A stretch of 64,000 nucleotides of DNA. Origin: Neopestalotiopsis rosae. Its lineage: Eukaryota; Ascomycota; Sordariomycetes; Amphisphaeriales; Sporocadaceae. Positions 34,221 through 45,488 of this stretch are shown here, piece by piece. Made by a program: the position numbers and the translations under genes. Within the stretch, counting starts at the first letter, position 1; the number at the start of each line of letters is the position of its first letter. The DNA lies in assembly GCA_023078685.1 (NCBI GenBank), contig JALGAS010000001.1:4526001-4590000 (forward strand), written 5' to 3'. The notes beneath the pieces are model-generated. The model did no database searches, was not told the origin of the DNA, and worked only from the letters and a program-made list of their open reading frames with translations.

Positions 34221-36417
34221 ATGCGATACCTTCGGCCACTATCGGCCTTGTCAACAATAAGACCCCGATTAATACGCCCTCTTGTCCCTACGTCTCGCCA
34301 CCATTTTGCGCATCATCCTGCGCACATCATCGTCACCCCCTTCAAACCCTCGGTCAACGTCTGCAAACCGTATCGTTTATACAGCAGCATTCCAACACTC
34401 GATATGGAGAAGGTGGACACCTCGAGCCGGCTCGCCGAGCTTCGAAAGCTCATGCAAGAGAATAAGGTAGATGTTTACAGTAAGATGGCCAATATACCTC
34501 AATACGAATGTCTCTAGGGACGACAGCTGACCTATGCTGTCAAGTTGTCCCATCGGAAGACAGCCACTCCTCGGAATACATTGCTCCTTGTGATGCGAGG
34601 CGAGCATTCATCTCCGGCTTCACTGGCTCGGCAGGAGTCGCAGTCGTTACCCTGGACAAGGCTGCACTAGCTACCGATGGTCGATACTTTAACCAGGCTG
34701 AGAAACAACTCGACAAGAATTGGACTCTCTTGAAGCAGGGTATTCAGGATGTTCCGACTTGGCAAGAATGGGCAGTCGAGCAGTCTGAAGGCGGCAAGGT
34801 TGTCGCTGTCGACCCGACCTTGCTGACTAGCGGATATGCAAAGAAGTTGGCCGACAAGATCAAGAAGAACGGAGGCAAAGATCTCGTAGCCGTGACCGAC
34901 AATCTCGTTGACCGTGTATGGGCGCAAGAGAAGCCCAGTCGGCCCAATGAGCCGGTCATTGTCTTGGATCAAAAGTATGCCGGAAAGGATGTTAAATCCA
35001 AATTGGAGGAGCTACGTACCGAGCTGGAAAAGAAGAAGCTGCTTGGCTTTGTGGTATCTATGCTCGACGAAGTTGCGTGGTTGTTCAACCTCCGTGGAAG
35101 CGATATCCCATACAACCCAGTGTTCTTTTCCTATGCCATTGTCACAGCTGATAAGGCCACACTCTATGTGGATGCGTCCAAGCTGAGCCAAGAGGGCCAA
35201 TCCTACCTGGCTGCGAACAACGTTGACGTCAAGCCCTACAGTGCCATATTTGAGGATGCCACAACTCTAGGCCAGTCTGCCAAAGCGCAAACCTCGGGTG
35301 GTGCCAAGAAATACCTGATTTCTACAAAGGCGTCGTGGGCGTTGAAACTCGCTCTGGGGGGCGATGACCTGGTTGATGAGATTCGCAGCCCAATTGAAGA
35401 TCACAAGGCTGTGAAGAATGCCACAGAGTTGGAAGGAATGAGACAGTGCCACATTCGCGATGGTGCCGCCTTGGTTGAGTACTTTGCTTGGCTTGAGGAT
35501 CAATTGATCAACCAAAAGGCAACCATTGATGAAGTTCAGGCAGCAGACCAGCTAGAGGCATTCCGTGCCAAGAAGGACCGATTTGCTGGACTATCTTTTG
35601 ACACCATTTCCTCGACTGGCGCAAAGTGAGTATGCCGGTTATTCATGTTCACCTTGCAAATACTAATCACGATCAGTGCCGCCGTTATTCATTACAAGCC
35701 GGAGCCCGGCGCTTGCTCTGTTATCGATCCTGCTGCTGTCTATCTTTGCGACTCGGGAGCTCAGTACCTGGACGGCACTACAGACACTACGCGAACTCTG
35801 CATTTTGGCACTCCTACGGCAGAAGAGATTGAAGCATACACTCTTGTTCTGAAGGGCCACATCGCCTTGGATATGGCGATTTTTCCGAAGGGCACCACGG
35901 GATTTGCAATTGATGCCCTTGCCCGTCAACATCTCTGGGTATGAATTCATTCTTCTTGATTCATTGAGCGTAGCGTATTAACATGAATAATTAGCAACAA
36001 GGTCTTGATTACCGACATGGAACCGGCCATGGAGTCGGCTCCTATCTCAATGTACACGAAGGGCCTGTCGGTATCGGTACGAGAATCCAGTACTCTGAAG
36101 TTGCTCTGGCCGAGGGCAATGTCATATCAAACGAACCTGGCTTCTACGAAGATGGAAAGTTTGGCATCCGCATTGAGAACATTATCATGGTCAAGAAGGC
36201 GGAAACGAAACACTCATTTGGTGATAAGCCGTGGTTCACGTTTGAACATGTGACCATGGTGCCATATTGCCGCAAGCTCATTGACACGAACTTGCTCACA
36301 CCTGCCGAAAAGAAGTGGCTCAACGATTACAATGATGAGGTTTCCGAGAAAGTTAGCCCGCTGCTCCAAGATGATCTCTCAAAGTCATGGCTTGAAAGCG
36401 AGACGAGGCATTACTAG
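34221..36417 (+). CDS. ampp: Xaa-Pro aminopeptidase P (metallopeptidase M24B)
   Basis: Mn-dependent enzyme removing an N-terminal residue that precedes proline. Exons 34221-34479, 34545-35625, 35677-35938 and 35995-36417 give 674 residues. Metal ligands expected for the family are all present: D472 and D483 in [17 protein letters not shown]546 in [17 protein letters not shown]581 in NEPGFYEDG and E595 in GIRIEN. The creatinase-like N-terminal domain starts at [13 protein letters not shown]. Residues 1-55 are rich in Arg, His, Ser and Leu without acids, a likely mitochondrial presequence. An in-frame Met62 (position 34404, [17 protein letters not shown]) matches the usual cytosolic start, so two isoforms are possible. 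The first intron holds short in-frame stops, so splicing is required. It is convergent with fun14, only 123 bp away. Confidence 0.94.
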
Positions 36418-36540
36418 CATTCTGGTGCGGATTCCCCTAATATTCGTCCATCATCGGGATGATATGTTTAATTAGGCCCAGTATAGGATATGGCATCTGC
36501 ATTATTATGATAGCATAATTGAATGGTATTACAACTATGA

Positions 36541-37149
36541 TTACAGGTTTTGAAACTTCATGAATGCCGACATAGCGAAGAAGAATCCAAAGGACAACTT
36601 GAATGCTGGATCCTTTTCCAGGGCTGCCAGCACGCGCGAGTTTCCTAATCGTTCCCTCAACCGTAATTGCTTGGTGAGATCAATGCCGTATCTTGCAGCT
36701 ACCTGTACAATGGTCAATAAAGGGCTGGAGAAGCATCTGAGACTTGACCTACCTGAACCAACACGACCGAAACTCCCAGTAGGAGTACCAATGTCTTTGA
36801 AAATACGGATATCACAAGGCCACTCAGAAATCCTAAAAAAGAAAGAAAGGTGTCAGTCGGTCACTTGCTCTAAAACTTGTCACGAAAGTAGTCGTGGGGG
36901 GCTTGTTATCAGTCATTTACCTGTGATACTTCCGCCAGACAGCTGCTTGATGACTTCAGGGTCGAGCCGGTCCTTGCTGGGGGGCGCGGTGGTGGCGGCC
37001 TCGCGCGTCGAGGGGTGAGGCACGGCGCGGGCATCCATGCGCAGCCGCGGCTGTCTATAGGCGAGGACGGAGCCAATGGACAGGCCAAGGCCGGCGCCCA
37101 CGACGGCCCGGCTGCGGAAGGCTGTCCGTGAGAGGAGGAGAGCTGACAT
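36541..37149 (-). CDS. fun14: FUN14-domain mitochondrial membrane protein
   Basis: Small membrane protein of the FUNDC/Fun14 family, located in the mitochondrial outer membrane in yeast and animals. Exons 36921-37149, 36753-36832 and 36541-36702 give 156 residues with matching phases. The N-terminus MSALLLSRTAFRSRAVVGAG is basic and hydrophobic, followed by a Pro/Ala-rich linker. The FUN14 domain has hydrophobic segments around GFLSGLVISVFSKTLVLLLGVSVVLVQ (split here by notation only) and FKLSFGFFFAMSAFMKF at the C-terminus, with GxxxG-like glycine spacing. The first visible exon alone would look like an orphan 78-residue ORF. Whether it acts in mitophagy, as FUNDC1 does, cannot be told; no clear LIR motif was identified. 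Confidence 0.82.
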
Positions 37150-38054
37150 TTTTTGTTGTTTATTTTTTATGGAGGGTTTCGGTGGAAAGAAGGGAAGTGT
37201 GCAATGTGTTTGCGTATAACGCGCTGGCCACCCCTGATATGTTACTCGACAAAGTGTACCGTTGAGGGAGGGAAAAAAGGAATTACGGGGTCACGAGAAG
37301 AAAAGAACAGATACAAGTGCTTTGTCATTAAACTCCTTTACCCCATGAATTAGGAGAATAGTTCACAGCTCCCCCCCAAGCACGGTTGATCCATTTTGAG
37401 TAATAGACTCTGGGCACGTTGACGTCAGACGGGGATTCTATTGGGCGGCCCGCCCACCATGCACACAATTGGAACTGGGATCCGGACTCCGATTATTGGA
37501 GGGGGGAGCGGGACGGGACCCCAGCGCTCGCTCACACAACGGATTCTACACAGCAGGTCCCTATGCACCAACATTTCCGACTTTTAAGCTTACTTATTGT
37601 GAAGGGTTTTATATTACCTATCGTATATGTTGTTGTTGCCCTTTTCATTATCAATGACACTGGTTCGACTGACGACGCACGTTCACCAAGCCCCGCATAT
37701 TGTGTGCTTTGAATACTTGAACTGGAAGTATTACTTCGGTTGTCGAACTTGATACAGATTGCCATCTGGCAGGAAAGTCCTCCGTTGAAAAATGCCAAAT
37801 AGAGTTACACGTACTCTGGTATCAATTGAATTTAAAAACACAATCAGCTGGCCGAGTTTGCAATACCACGGCAACAGCTTTTCCCAACCTGAACGCCCGC
37901 TGAAACCCCTTCCCTATACATGCACGCGACACTATGCTTGTAGTTGAAAACATAATAGCAAAAGCGTGCGCAGAAACTCTCCATGAGTCGTTGCACACTT
38001 GCCGGCCGATCCCTGGACCATCTTCCTGACCAGAAGCGCCGGCGATGGCTAGCC
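37150..38054. other. Spacer between cenH3 and fun14
   Basis: 905 bp containing the fun14 promoter and the cenH3 3' end. Short ORFs on both strands (e.g. 37419-37712) lack domains. Nothing further recognised. Confidence 0.65.
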
Positions 38055-38549
38055 TTAGCCGATACCACCCCAGACGCCGCGGATACGCCTAGCAAGCTGG
38101 ATGTCCTTTTGCATAATGGTCACGCGCTTGGCGTGTATGGCGCATAGGTTCGTATCTTCAAAGAGGTGGACGAGAAAGGCCTCGGCCGCTTCCTGGAGTG
38201 CCATGATGGCTTGCGACTGCCACCGCATGCCGTCGTCCCGCGGCCGGTAGGACAGGGCGATCTCTCGCACGAGACGGGAGAAGGGGAGCTTTCGTAGGAG
38301 CAGATCGGTGCTGTTTTGCAATTTTCGTATCTCACGCAGCGCCAGCGTTCCAGGTCGGTATCTTCTTTTCTTCCCAGCTGGTACAGGGTCTCCTGCTGTA
38401 GGGTTATTTTAGTATGAGAACGTCGCAAGTAAAAAGCGGGCGAGCTGCTGCTGCTGTTGCTGCATGAGAAACTTACGTCGAACCCCCGAAGGTCTTCCTC
38501 GACCAGCGCCACCCGTGGCAGCTGAAGAACGTCTTCTCGCTTTCTCCAT
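38055..38549 (-). CDS. cenH3: Centromeric histone H3 variant CENP-A
   Basis: Histone variant that replaces H3 in centromeric nucleosomes and seeds the kinetochore. Exons 38477-38549 and 38395-38055 join in phase (C|CA) to give 137 residues. The short basic tail starts [20 protein letters not shown] and runs into [27 protein letters not shown], the H3 alpha-N region. The histone fold follows: [20 protein letters not shown], then the lengthened loop 1 [16 protein letters not shown] typical of CENP-A instead of canonical H3, then [42 protein letters not shown] and the end VWGGIG. Canonical H3 would end IRGERA, so this is the variant. The tail is short, as in other filamentous ascomycetes, unlike the long yeast Cse4 tail. 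Confidence 0.95.
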
Positions 38550-39555
38550 TATGTATGCGACGAGTTTGCGACAAGCATTGGGTGCTCAGGCACAGCTTTT
38601 TTCGAGAGATGTGGTTTTCTTCTGGCAGTAGGCAGCCAATGCCGTGACAGGGATTGAACTTCAGACTGGAGTGGACATTGAGCTGAAAAGTAAAATGGCA
38701 ATTGATATATACAATCGAGTTCCGAGGGTAGTTGCGACCAAGAAAAAGCTTAGAAGCACATTCCAGTGATGGATTTGGAAAAAAGAATCCCGGATTCGTA
38801 GCAGCTTGCAATTGAGTTAATGGGGGAATGGGGGAAAAGGGAGGAATTTAATCGAGTGGCTGGGCGCGCATCGCGAAACGCGAAAATACGGTCGCGTCAC
38901 ACCCCGGCCCATCCCACTAAGAATTACTTAATTGATTCCTCCAGCCACAGGCACTTTACGCGTGTCTCTGGCGTCTTACCGCTTTTGGGAGCTTTTGGCG
39001 CGATCAGCCAGGGAGCAGACATGGGGCACTTCCCGTCTTGGTCTGCAAGCCACACTGCTGAGGCTTGGGAGGATATCTCGGGGCTACTGAAACCGATACC
39101 GGATATTCGCACCATCTCTCAATCCAAATGCTTGTAACGAGGTGCTTTGTTCTCGTTTAAGTCATTGGCATTCAAAAGTGGGCCAGGACAATGTCAGTGG
39201 TCGTCGGACCCCCCAACTAAGCTGAGGCCGCGGCGTCGTCACTTCTCATTTAGCGAATCGTTGAAGCCAGATAATCCATCGATGAGGACAACGACTGTGC
39301 CGGATTATTATTCACTCTCAAACCCTCCAAAGACGCTTCTTCAATTTCTTTATTGATGCTGAATCTCCCCAACATCTGCGTCTTAATCAAATAAATATAC
39401 GAAGTTTGGTATGCAGCATTAATTGCTTCCGCAGCTGAACTTAGTTGACGCTTCACTCTATTCCGATAAGCCCGGCCGGTTCGATAGCACCATTAGTTTC
39501 CGAGGCCGCAGCTATCCGCAATCCATTCTCACGACCACAACCGGATACCGTAACC
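38550..39555. promoter_or_regulatory. Divergent promoter region cenH3 / derlin
   Basis: About 1 kb between opposite start codons. Small ORFs have no domain. No specific motif is claimed. Confidence 0.55.
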
Positions 39556-40373
39556 ATGGATCAGTTGATGCCCGGCGAAGGCGGCCGGAACCCGCTCGAG
39601 GCTTGGTTCTGGGAGATGCCACTATGTACGCGATGGTGGACGACAGCGACAGTCTTAACCAGCGCATTGGTGCAATGCCAAATGGTCACTCCGTTCCAGC
39701 TGTTCTACAGCGTGCGAACCGTATTTGGCAAGGGAGAGGTAAGCGCATCGCATCTTGTCATTGACAGACGGTGCCTTTCGTACATATGCTAACAAATGTC
39801 GTCTTACCACAGTACTGGAGACTCCTCACGACGTTCTTGTACTTTGGGCCCTTCTCGCTCGATCTCCTCTTCCACGTCTACTTCCTCCAGCGTTACGCTC
39901 GTCTTCTAGAGGAGGGATCGTCACCGGCGCACTTCTCCTACCTCCTCGCTTACTCGATGGCCTTCCTCCTGGTCCTGTCGCCCTTTGTGTCGATGCCCTT
40001 TCTCGGTCACCCCCTGTCGTCGACGCTCGTATACATCTGGTCGCGACGCAACCCTGAAACTCGCCTCAGCTTTCTCGGTCTTCTGGTGTTTACCGCGCCG
40101 TACCTGCCATGGGTTTTGATGGGCTTTAGTCTAGTCATGCATGGCACGGTTCCAAAGGATGAAATAATGGGTGTGGTTATTGGACACATATGGTACTTCT
40201 TTTCAGATGTATACCCTCCCATGCACAACGGCTCCAGACCTCTGGATCCCCCACGGTTCTGGCGCAGATTGTTCGAGACAAGACGTCAACGACGAGACGA
40301 CGATGCTACTGCCATTGAGAATGAGTTCGCCATGGGAGGAGGTCCCGAGTTGGCTGCAGCCGAGGTGCGATAA
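39556..40373 (+). CDS. der1: Derlin, ER-associated degradation membrane protein
   Basis: Rhomboid-like pseudoprotease of the ER membrane that helps retrotranslocate misfolded proteins. Exons 39556-39738 and 39813-40373, with a 74-bp intron in phase 0, give 247 residues. The conserved start EMPLCTRWWTTATVLTSAL leads to the WR motif in YWRLLTTFLYFG. Further landmarks are FFL-like segments around FSLDLLFHVYFLQRYARLLEEG, NPETRLSFLGLLVFTAPYLPWVL, and GVVIGHIWYFFSDVYPP followed by LDPPRFWRRLF. Around six hydrophobic segments fit the family. The cytosolic tail is short and acidic/charged, without a clear p97-binding SHP box, which favours a Der1-like over a Dfm1-like member, but this was not tested. 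The ATG at 39556 was chosen because it directly precedes the conserved region; an earlier in-frame ATG at 39445 would add 37 unlikely residues. Confidence 0.92.
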
Positions 40374-41203
40374 AAAAAACGGTCTCATTTCTTGAGAATT
40401 GCATGGTAGTTATACAGACCATTTTTACGGCGTTTCATGGGTTTTATGGTGCGAATGGACTTTATACCGGTTGGTCTTTTCTTCACAGGCATGATGCAAA
40501 GCATTGGAAGCCACACATCACCGATAAGGTGGAAGACTTTGAGCATTGGGGAAACTCCAGTATTCCTGAGTAGAGTTTTCCGGTTAGATAAACCCGTACT
40601 TGTACAGTACTCTTGGCTTTTGTGTCATGGAGCCTCACTGGGGTGAATGCCACCTGTTTGTGGTCAAACGGAGTTGCCGTAACGGCAGGTTATGATAAAT
40701 TCATGGCTTTGTAAACATATTCATCAATGTATGAGCGGCGTGTCTCAAAGCAATTGAAAGTATTTCAACTGCGCATCCTGATCATGGACAGATATGGAAA
40801 AGATGCCATCGTTACAAACACACGTATCTCACAATCAGCGCCAACAGGTGTCCATAACTGTCAGCCTGCCCTGGGCCGGGTGTGAATGGATGCAAGGTGC
40901 TGACTTTACCACGGACACTGAATGGCTTGCATGAGACAGATCCCCACCACCCCGAAGGGTCCGACGTCACACGTGCTCCAAAGGTTGCAACTTTTTGGCG
41001 GGGCAAGAAGACGCATGGCCGATCTTCTAAATCGTTAGCAGCTTCTTTGCGCCTGAAATTGACAAACCAAAAAAGCCCCAGATCTCACTTTACGACCTTC
41101 TTAAACTCTGATACTACGCAGCCTGTTTTGCTTCCATATTTCACATTTATTCTTTCTGCTGTCTCATCAAAGGTGCCAAATATTACTGAGACCAATTTTC
41201 ATC
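40374..41203. other. Spacer derlin / acireductone dioxygenase
   Basis: 830 bp holding the derlin 3' end and the promoter of the next gene. Nothing further recognised. Confidence 0.65.
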
Positions 41204-42090
41204 ATGAGGGCATACTGGTACGATAACCTCGAGGTGAGCGCAAATCAACCCCACTATCACGCAATATGAGACCGGTCATATACAGTCATGGCGGTGTTAC
41301 GGCGAAGACTTTTATTACCGTAGGAAAATATAAATCACGAGGCAGCTCAGAGGAATCTAAAACCATGGCTCACATTGGAAAAATTGCATAGGGCGACCAG
41401 CGTCTCCCCCACGACTCGGGTCGCGACCTGACGGCCTCGGAGCTGGAGCGGTTGGGCGTCCTATACTACCGCCTGCCCGAGGTCGAGGGCGTCGACAAGC
41501 TGGCGGCAGAGCGCGGCTACAAGAACCGCGACCAGATCACGGTGAGCCCCGAGAAGATGGGCGACGTCTACGAGGAAAAGGTCAAGTCCTTCTTCCACGA
41601 GCACCTGCACGAGGACGAGGAGATCCGGTACATTCGCGACGGCAAGGGCTACTTTGACGTGCGATCGCGCGACGATGAGTGGGTTCGTATTCAGCTCGAA
41701 AAGGTACGTTTGGTGTATGAAGAATTTCAGTGAGAACCTGGCAACCCGAGGTCATCATGGCTATTCTCACTCCTGATGATTATATGGCGACCATCGTCAT
41801 CGCAGGCGACTGTAGCCGGTGGATGCTGGATAAGCGCTAAATCGTTAGCAGGACGACCTCATTGTCCTACCCGCTGGTATTTACCACCGTTTCACGACGG
41901 ATGACGACAATGTAAGTTCCCCCGTTGGCGGCAGAAACGATTATAGTGACGCATGGCCAACATGGAACTCTAGTACATCCAAGCTATGAGACTGTTCAAG
42001 GACGAGCCCAAGTGGACGCCTCTCAACAGGAGCAACGAGCTCGACGCCAACCAGTACCGCAAAAGCTATGTCACGGAGTTCTTGAGTTGA
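41204..42090 (+). CDS. adi1: Acireductone dioxygenase (methionine salvage)
   Basis: Cupin metalloenzyme that converts acireductone to the keto-acid precursor of methionine (Fe form) in the methylthioadenosine cycle. Four exons: 41204-41233, 41392-41703, 41852-41911 and 41974-42090, all in phase 0, giving 172 residues. The first exon codes only [10 protein letters not shown], the standard start of the fungal family, and explains why the core alone appears to lack an N-terminus. Metal ligands are H81 and H83 with E87 in [11 protein letters not shown], and H126 in [23 protein letters not shown] and the ending [10 protein letters not shown] also match. The first intron (158 bp) is long for this genome. 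No other salvage gene is nearby. Confidence 0.94.
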
Positions 42091-42695
42091 GGAATGAAAA
42101 GGCTAGCAAGAGTTTGAAATGCCCAGCTTCAGCAGCAGGGGCCGGGTGACATAGTTGAAAATAGTAACAGAGCACAATGAGCGAATATATTATGCGACCA
42201 AAATTAATGGCAATAAACGATATTATCAGTCTGCGGAATTGTATACTTCAGACCCTAAATCAGTGGTCGCACAAGGGAATGCACAACTAACTATGTATAC
42301 ATCGACTAGCATATGCGGGAAACCGTGGGTTAGTCTCCCAGTCATGCGAATAATGTATATCATAATCAAATCATATCATTACTTGTACTGATATTCCTCA
42401 CTGCCGATAAATGTTTTACCCCTTTTTTATACAGGTCTTTTTTATACTTTGCTATTTTGGCTTCCGTTGCGGCCTTACATCCACCAAGATCTCTCGGATG
42501 TTACCTTAATGTGGTAATCGGTGGCTCAAGAAATAAGCGGGGCTATTGCAACCACAAGGACCTACATCGCCATCCATGCTCTATTTCTCTTCAATCCTGC
42601 TTCTTTTTTTGCCTTACAGAATCACAACAACATGTAGGCAGTGAGCTGTGATTCTCCATTCTGTTTCAATTTTTACGAGCCTATTCGGAACTTCC
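42091..42695. other. Spacer before the SDR gene
   Basis: 605 AT-rich bases containing the adi1 3' end and the SDR promoter. Nothing further recognised. Confidence 0.65.
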
Positions 42696-43883
42696 ATGGA
42701 AAAGGGTCGAGATGCCGCCATGGAATCCAAATCATCCGAGGTAGGGAGTCTGAGAGATGGGCCGCGACCCAAGCTCTCCTTACCTTTGAGTTGCGAGCCG
42801 CCGCAAGACAACGCGCCACGAAAACAGCTTGTATGGATCGTAAGTGGTAGTCACCGTCAGAGTGAACCTTGTTCTCTCCAGCATTTAGTCTGACACATTG
42901 TGTGCAAAAAGGTCTTTGGAGGAACAGGCCACATGGGCCGCTCTCTGGTAAAATGCGCCCTGGCGAGAAATGATTGCGTCTGCGCCGTCGGCCGGGTATT
43001 TGAGACGGCGCCCGAGGCAATGGCGGAGCAGCACTCTGGTCCAAACGCACTGGGGCTTCTATGCGATGTCCGCGACCGGGAGTCCGTCTCTCGGGCAATT
43101 GAGCGTTGTCTGGAGCACTTTGGCCGAATCGACGTTGTGGCGAATTGCTCAGGCTACGGAGTGATAGGTGCTTGCGAGGACCAGGACGAGCACGAAATAC
43201 GGAACCAGTTTGAGACGAACTTCATGGGGACGCTACATATCATCCAGGCCTCTCTGCCGTATTTCCGCTCCCAGAATAATGGGCGCTTCTTGATTTTCAG
43301 TTCAACCAGCGGCGCCCTCGGCGTGCCTGGCCTCGGCCCCTACTGCGCGACCAAGTACGCGGTCGAGGGCCTCATCGAGGCCATGCTGTACGAGATTGAC
43401 TCGTTCAACGTCAAGGCGACGCTGGTCGAGCCGGGCCTGGTGCGGCGCGACGAGCCCGACTCGGAGGACAACCCGCTGCCGACCTGGGGCCACTTCCTCA
43501 TCAAGCCGGCGAGCGAGGCCTACGCCCACGCCACGAGCCCGGCCCTCCACGCCAAGCGCATGGTCCAGTGGCTCGGCGACCGCCAGCCCACGAGCGCCGT
43601 CAAGTGCGCCGAGCTCGTCTGGCAGCTCGGCCACTGCTCCTACCCGCCGCTCCGGCTGGTGCTGGGCAGCTACGCCATTGAGAGCATTCGGGATCGCCTC
43701 AAGAGCGTGACCGAGGAGCTCGAGGACTGGAAGCACCTCAACTTCCCCGTGACGGCGGACGCGCCCAACGAGGAGGCGGCCGGCGGCAGCAGCAATGTCG
43801 CCGCCTCCGAGAGCGGCGACAGAGATAGGGAGGGCGACGATGACGGCGAAGTGGATGATGACGGCGACCAGGATATGACCTGA
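42696..43883 (+). CDS. Short-chain dehydrogenase/reductase with acidic C-terminal tail
   Basis: NAD(P)-dependent oxidoreductase of the classical SDR fold; substrate unknown. Exons 42696-42839 and 42912-43883 (72-bp intron, phase 0) give 371 residues. The intron splits the first beta strand: QLVWI at the end of exon 1 joins VFGGTGHMGRSLV. The nucleotide loop is thus GGTGHMG instead of the common TGxxxGIG. CDVRD, VANCSGYG, catalytic-region FSSTSG (Ser near 179-181) and YCATK (Y192, K196) are intact. EPGLVRRDEPD follows at the PG region. The last about 45 residues are disordered and rich in Asp, Glu and Gly, with an unusual length for SDRs. Exon 2 becomes very GC-rich after 43300. It could act on lipids, sugars or secondary metabolites; neighbours give no clue. 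Confidence 0.87.
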
Positions 43884-45488
43884 AGAAAAAACAACGGGTG
43901 TCTACAAATGGGGAGCTCGCTTATTCAAGCAAAACGTACACGGGCGGGCGGCATGCCTTCACACACACACGAACGTTGGAAGCTGTTATTGGAAGGCTAA
44001 GCTAGGGGTGAGTCTCCCTGAGACATTTTGGTATGGCAGTCCATGGCAAACACGAGCCCGTCTGTTAGAACCACGAACCTAGAGAACGGCGTATTTGGTC
44101 CTGGGAGCAACCTAGCTGGAAGACTGTCACTTTTTGGAGGAAAACGTTCTAGTGACTAGTTTTTGTATCTGTCATTTTCTCTTGTCTTTGACCAAGACTA
44201 AGCCGTTGGGCATTATAGCCAACGTTCCTATTGTAGCCAACTATTTCCTTATCTTTAATTTTGGAGCCGGAGGACTGAGCCTTATACTGACTCGTGGGTC
44301 CTGGACGGCATGGTGTTCACTTGAGGAAAAAGTCACACGATGAATTACCGAATCGAGTCTTGTTTTCCCAGTACTGTCCCGCACCTTTACATGTTGATCC
44401 AGGGTCCTGACGAAGAAAGCAAACGGTGATCGCTCCAAAGGAGTTGGTTGAGGGACCCCCATCTTCACCAACTGTCAAGGTTCAGACGGTGTTCCTTTTT
44501 CTTTCTAATTTTACGCGGCACAGCAGGCGCAATTCATGATGCTAAGCCACATCTGTACAAGTGCGCCAGCACTTTTAGTCTACTAATGCGATATTCTTGG
44601 CAGGGAATCCTGTCAGATTGCATTGGTGTCCGAATTCTTATGCTCTCTTTATTCTTGAATTATCAGACTGCGCATGTGTTATGATTGAGAAGTGTTGAAG
44701 CAATCTCTTGTTCTAGACATCAAAGTCGTCAAAAGTTTTGATTGACATGTCAGTATACTAGGCCTATTTCAATAGAAGTAGGTATGTATTGTGTAGTACC
44801 TTGGTCCTCTACTGGGCCGCGTAATCCCCCAACACAAGCCCTGGGGGAGTTCCAAATTGTTTCCAGACATCTACTGCCAGCGTTGCTAAATGGATCTTTT
44901 ACATGGTACTACTCGTTGATCACACCCGTTTCGGACACCCTGACTCAATAACTGCCTCTGCCGCTCTGTTTAATGAATGATTTTCTAGGTACGGAAAGGG
45001 GCTAAGTTAGGTGCGCGCGTCCTGTCTTGACCATTGATAATTCCCAAAAAGCCATCCCAAAACGTTAATCTGTCCCCTTGGTTCACTTTTCTTTCCCGCG
45101 ACAGCAACAAACAGGACACAGCTCACCAAAGGACGCCTGCGACAGCGAGGACCAGTTTTTTTCTTCCCTTGCTCGCCGTTTCCCCCTTCCAAAAGCCTCC
45201 CCGCGATACTGGTCTCGTGCTTCATTGCATCTGCTAGACCTTTTGCCGCTCACGTGTGTGCCGCCTTCGTATTCCTTCTCTCGACGATACCGAACCGCTC
45301 GCTCCGCGCTCCCTCTTGTCTGTCCGTCTGTCTCTTGGCCGACGACATCTTCTGCCTGCCGGTTTCAATCGATTGTCGCCGAACCTAGCAGCGACCACCG
45401 GTCAAATACCGACTCAGCGTCGATTTCCAGCTCGTACAGTAATTGCCCTCCTTATCCCAAGTAACCTCACGTCTTCGAAAAAACCAAA
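43884..45488. promoter_or_regulatory. 1.6-kb spacer and leader of the GDP-mannose transporter gene
   Basis: No supported gene. The last 400 bases (about 45090-45480) are pyrimidine-rich on the + strand, as is common in promoters and leaders of strongly expressed fungal genes. Short ORFs there (for example 45256-45714) overlap the coding start in other frames and lack domains. Confidence 0.6.

Noticed and set aside
39445..39555. Earlier derlin start at 39445
   Set aside because: It would add 37 residues unlike the family; the ATG at 39556 directly precedes the conserved region.
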